NCBI RefSeq assembly: GCF_937999985.1
Contig: NZ_CALLDG010000191.1
Span: 1-9,588, forward strand
Length of the DNA: 9,588 bases
DNA from: an uncultured Corynebacterium sp.
GTDB taxonomy: Bacteria > Actinomycetota > Actinomycetes > Mycobacteriales > Mycobacteriaceae
Direction of reading: 5' to 3'
Shown here one piece after another: positions 6,900-9,588 of the stretch. Each line of letters begins with the position of its first letter. Positions within the stretch are counted from its first letter, which is position 1. The position numbers and the translations under genes were made by a program. Under the pieces are notes generated by a model. The model ran no database searches and was not told where the DNA came from. It saw only the letters and a program-made list of their open reading frames with translations.

Positions 6900-7667
6900 A
6901 TGGGAATTCTCAACTTCGGCAAGTCCGCTCAGCCACAAGACGAGGCCACCGCTACCTCTGAGCTCATCCAGCAGGCTCGGCGTGCGCCCTACCCTTCCGG
7001 CCCGATCGCTCGCCGCTTCTTCGAGGCGATCGATCGCACGGTCTCTGTCCAGGAACCGCTCATCCGGTCCTACGTGACGAAGATCGAGAAGAAGCATGGT
7101 GACGCCACGCCTCAGCGCAAACAGGAAGTTCTAGACACGCACTTTAAGAACCTGGCCACGGGCTCCGGAGCGGGCACCGGTGGCGTGGCCGCCGTCCCGG
7201 GCGTGGGTACGCTACTCTCCTTGGCGGGAATCGCGGCGGAATCTGCGCTGCTCATTGAGGTGTGTGCGCTGTACGCCCTGGCCTCCGCCGAGTTAAATGG
7301 CATCGACATCTCCAAGGAGGAGACTCGCCGTGCGGTGGTGTACCTGGCTATCTCCGGGGCAACGGCCAAAGAGCTCGTGCAGGCACTGGCCGAAGACCGT
7401 ACCTTTAGCTCGCTGCAAGCCGCCAACCGGCTGCGCGGTGCGCGCAAACTGCGCAAAGCCGGCTCTGTCGAGCTAAAGCAGGCCAACAACGTCCTGGGGC
7501 GCTTCGCATTCCGCCAGGTGCGCAAGAGTTTCGGTGGGGCAATGTTTAAGAAGGTTCTGCCGTTCGGCGTCGGCGCTTACCTGGGGGCGAAGGCCAACCG
7601 GAAGATCGCAGAGCGCATGGTCGACAACGTGCACGTCTTCATCCGCGAGGCCGACGAGATCTTTTAG
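6900..7667 (+). CDS. EcsC family-like protein
   Basis: This 255-residue protein resembles the EcsC family. It has a Gly/Ala-rich hydrophobic core at about 88-135 (GSGAGTGGVAAVPGVGTLL followed by ALLIEVCALYALAS) and a second conserved-looking segment at about 211-247 (FGG, then KKVLPFGVGAYLGAKANRK). These segments may contact the membrane but are not standard transmembrane spans. The biochemical role of EcsC proteins is not known. EcsC takes its name from the Bacillus ecs locus, where it accompanies an ABC transporter, and here an ABC exporter starts 41 nt downstream on the same strand. I prefer the ATG at 6900 because of the -10 box 8 nt upstream. An in-frame GTG at 6843 would add 19 residues (starting VAQAPPYRRLG), but it has no ribosome binding site and lies inside the divergent promoter region. 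The family call is moderate; the gene itself is secure. Confidence 0.75.
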   Translation: MGILNFGKSAQPQDEATATSELIQQARRAPYPSGPIARRFFEAIDRTVSVQEPLIRSYVTKIEKKHGDATPQRKQEVLDTHFKNLATGSGAGTGGVAAVPGVGTLLSLAGIAAESALLIEVCALYALASAELNGIDISKEETRRAVVYLAISGATAKELVQALAEDRTFSSLQAANRLRGARKLRKAGSVELKQANNVLGRFAFRQVRKSFGGAMFKKVLPFGVGAYLGAKANRKIAERMVDNVHVFIREADEIF

Positions 7668-7692
7668 CTCGTCGGGGGTTGTCCGACCCCCG
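7651..7692 (+). terminator. Two overlapping, mutually exclusive hairpins after the EcsC-like gene
   Basis: Stem A pairs CCGACGAG (7651-7658) with CTCGTCGG (7668-7675), a perfect 8-bp inverted repeat around a 9-nt loop that ends with the stop codon. Stem B pairs CGGGGGT (7673-7679) with ACCCCCG (7686-7692), 7 bp with a 6-nt loop. The two share 7673-7675, so in full they cannot form together. Neither is followed by a proper T tract, so this is an imperfect intrinsic terminator at best. Stem B also covers the expected -35 region of the downstream ABC gene and could instead be an operator. Confidence 0.4.
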
Positions 7693-7695
7693 CGT

Positions 7696-7701
7696 TAAAA
7701 T
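7696..7701 (+). promoter_or_regulatory. Putative -10 box for leaderless ABC exporter mRNA
   Basis: TAAAAT is close to the -10 consensus and ends 7 nt before the GTG at 7709, so the predicted transcript starts at or near the G of the start codon. No Shine-Dalgarno sequence is present. This supports the GTG at 7709 as the start and suggests the exporter has its own promoter even though it follows the EcsC-like gene closely. Confidence 0.55.
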
Positions 7702-7708
7702 CATCGGC

Positions 7709-9588
7709 GTGTTCAGAGTCATCCGAGAATCCGCCCGGCGCCACCGGTGGCTATTCGCCGCCGTGGTGGTTTTCTCCGTGCTCTTACCCACCATTGAGCT
7801 GCTGTTACCACTGCTCGCTGGTGCTTCCGTGGATGGCAGCACGCGCGCGATCGGGTTGCTGGTGGCGGTAGCCTGCGCGCGTTTCGTTACGCAGGCGTTG
7901 CGGCGTTTCCTGTCTGGCACGTTCAGCGTGCGCACTCAGCACAGTCTGCGCACTCGGATGTTTGCGGCGATCCAGGCGGTCGACGAGAACGCCGCGCGGT
8001 CTTTCGGCACCGGCCAGGTGATCTCGCGCACCATCACGGACCTGACGAAGGTGCAGGGCATGGTCGCGATGCTCCCGCTGATGGCTTCCAGCATGCTCGA
8101 GCTGGTGCTAATTTTCGCCGTGGTGTTGTGGATTTCCCCGCCCATCGCCGGGATTGTTGCGCTGCAGATCCCGCTGCTTTTCGCCGTGTCTTATGCCTCG
8201 CGTACGAAACTGTACGGCCCGTCCCTGGCTTCACAGCGCCAGGCGGCGGTGGTTGCGGAGCAGGTTGAACGCACGGTTTCCGGTGTACAGGTGATGAAGA
8301 GCTTCGCCCAGGAGCCACGCGAGATTGGCCGCTACCGGAGAGAATCTGCCCGGCAGTACGGCATAAACATGCGCGTGGGCAAGCTCAGCGCCATCTTCCA
8401 GCCCGCCCTTTCCGCCCTGCCGAACGTGGCGCTTGTGGCGGCGATTGCACTCGGTGGCTGGCTGGCCATGCGCGGGGCGATCAGCGTTGGTGACTTCCTG
8501 GCGGTCTCCACGTTCATCACCATGCTCGCCCGGCTTACTCGCATGGCTGCGGGGATGCTGGTCAATGTGCACGTCACCCAACCGTGTGCGGATCGTATTT
8601 TCGAGATTATTGACGCCCCGCCGCGCCCCACCGGCATCACTCCTGTGCGCGACCCCATGGGGTTTGTCGGCAGCGTGCCGATCGCCCCGGGACAGCCCCC
8701 GATTCGACTGAGCATCTCACCGTCAAGCACGACGATCGTAGAGGGGCCGGTGGCTTCGGGAAAGACCCGTCTAGCGCACGCCTTGGCCGGCTTGAACACC
8801 CAGGATGCGGCGGGCATCCAGGTGGTGAGTACCGCCGACGGCACAGCGATTCCGCTGCTGGAAGTTGAAGAATCCGACCGGCCAGCGCTGGTGATGGACG
8901 AGGCATTCCTCTATTCCGGGACGATCCGGGAGAACATTCTGCTCGGTTACTCGGCCACGGAGGCAGAGGTCTGGGAAGCCGCTCGACTGGCCTGCGCCGA
9001 TCGCTTCATCCGTGAGGCGGGCGGGTTGGATACCATCGTCGGCGAGCGCGGCATCACACTTTCCGGCGGGCAGCGCCAGCGCATCGCTATCGCGCGAGTG
9101 CTGCTTCGAGCTCCGCACACGATCATCTTCGACGACGCTACCTCGGCCATCGACCAGGCCACCGAGGCCCAGATTCTGGCTAACCTCCGCACCGCTGTGT
9201 CCCGCCCAACGGTGATTTACATCAGCCACCGCGCGGACGGCGGCTTCCGCGATCCGGATCAGACGATTTCCCTGCCTGCGGCACGGCCGGGGGCTGCAAC
9301 GGAAGAAACCCCAGCCACGGCCGAAATCTCCACTGCCTCCGACAGAACTGCCGACCCCGCGAGTTATCCATCCGTAGAACCTCGAATCGCAGATCTTAAC
9401 GACGGCGGAAGGTTCCGCCTGCGCACCCTGTTTGCCATGGTGCCCGGTCTCATCGCGGCGGTGGTCGTCACGCTATTCCTCTCCTCCGCCGCCGACATCG
9501 CCCTGCCCACCTTTATCCGCCACGCCATCGACGGCGGAGTGGCGAACAACGACATGGGGGCTCTGTGGATCACTTGTGGAGCCGCCCT
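7709..9588 (+). CDS. Fused ABC exporter, TMD1-NBD1-TMD2 (C-terminus off right edge), degenerate NBD1
   Basis: This is an integral-membrane ABC exporter with two half-transporters fused in one chain, an architecture like that of the mycobacterial efflux protein Rv0194. There are 626 residues visible, still open at the right edge. TMD1 has six likely helices at about 14-37, 48-66, 118-142, 144-164, 235-256 and 260-286. NBD1 has Walker A GPVASGKT (346-353, Lys352), the X-loop GERG, the signature LSGGQ (451-455), Walker B IIFDDATSAID and the H-loop His507. Two key residues are altered: Asp397 replaces the Q-loop Gln (VMDEAFLYSG) and Asp476 replaces the catalytic Glu. Only 43 residues separate RIFEIID (296-302) from Walker A, and NBD1 ends about 15 residues after the H-loop. 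A roughly 45-residue Ala/Thr/Pro/Glu linker (about 523-567) leads to TMD2, recognisable by ALPTFIRHAIDGG. The start is the GTG behind a -10 box. The substrate (drug, lipid or siderophore) cannot be told. Confidence 0.93.
   Translation, partial: MFRVIRESARRHRWLFAAVVVFSVLLPTIELLLPLLAGASVDGSTRAIGLLVAVACARFVTQALRRFLSGTFSVRTQHSLRTRMFAAIQAVDENAARSFGTGQVISRTITDLTKVQGMVAMLPLMASSMLELVLIFAVVLWISPPIAGIVALQIPLLFAVSYASRTKLYGPSLASQRQAAVVAEQVERTVSGVQVMKSFAQEPREIGRYRRESARQYGINMRVGKLSAIFQPALSALPNVALVAAIALGGWLAMRGAISVGDFLAVSTFITMLARLTRMAAGMLVNVHVTQPCADRIFEIIDAPPRPTGITPVRDPMGFVGSVPIAPGQPPIRLSISPSSTTIVEGPVASGKTRLAHALAGLNTQDAAGIQVVSTADGTAIPLLEVEESDRPALVMDEAFLYSGTIRENILLGYSATEAEVWEAARLACADRFIREAGGLDTIVGERGITLSGGQRQRIAIARVLLRAPHTIIFDDATSAIDQATEAQILANLRTAVSRPTVIYISHRADGGFRDPDQTISLPAARPGAATEETPATAEISTASDRTADPASYPSVEPRIADLNDGGRFRLRTLFAMVPGLIAAVVVTLFLSSAADIALPTFIRHAIDGGVANNDMGALWITCGAA

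Noticed and set aside
7936..9229. Several minus-strand frames of 69-170 residues over the ABC gene
   Set aside because: They are shadows of the exporter frame, which is continuous from 7709 to the window edge with ordered ABC motifs.
1..9588. A defence system, prophage, integrative element or CRISPR array
   Set aside because: There is no integrase, transposase, nuclease, toxin-antitoxin pair, spaced repeats or tRNA-flanked junction in the window, and codon use looks even across it.

Overview
The window is a chromosomal stretch of a high-G+C actinobacterium, most likely a Corynebacterium. The grounds are the GC-rich third codon positions, the long acidic and Arg/Gly-rich tails on a DeaD-type helicase, and starts that sit directly behind a TANNNT -10 box with no Shine-Dalgarno sequence. 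The species cannot be fixed from sequence alone. I see no rRNA, tRNA, CRISPR array, insertion sequence, integrase or phage gene.

Layout, left to right. (1) A DEAD-box RNA helicase of the DeaD/CsdA type on the minus strand; its C-terminus runs off the left edge. (2) A minus-strand FAD-dependent amine-oxidase/desaturase-type flavoprotein, 115 nt upstream of the helicase. (3) A plus-strand gene for a basic 167-residue protein I do not recognise, divergent from the flavoprotein. (4) A minus-strand gene for a very acidic 262-residue protein, probably YbjN-like, convergent with gene 3 with one base between the two stop codons. (5) A minus-strand type-B carboxylesterase with a complete catalytic triad. 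(6) A plus-strand EcsC-like protein divergent from the esterase, with a likely leaderless start. (7) A plus-strand fused full-length ABC exporter (TMD1-NBD1-TMD2...), also apparently leaderless, running off the right edge.

Genes 1 and 7 are the two largest genes here. Both are open at a window edge and must be read through from their starts; the long open frames on the opposite strand across them are GC-driven shadows. The most interesting protein-level point is that the first ABC ATPase domain is degenerate: Asp replaces the Q-loop Gln, Asp replaces the Walker B catalytic Glu, and both ends of the domain are short. Next to it lies an EcsC-like gene, with overlapping hairpins and a promoter box in the gap. 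Most of the rest looks like ordinary housekeeping or accessory chromosome. I found no convincing defence, mobile or biosynthetic system.
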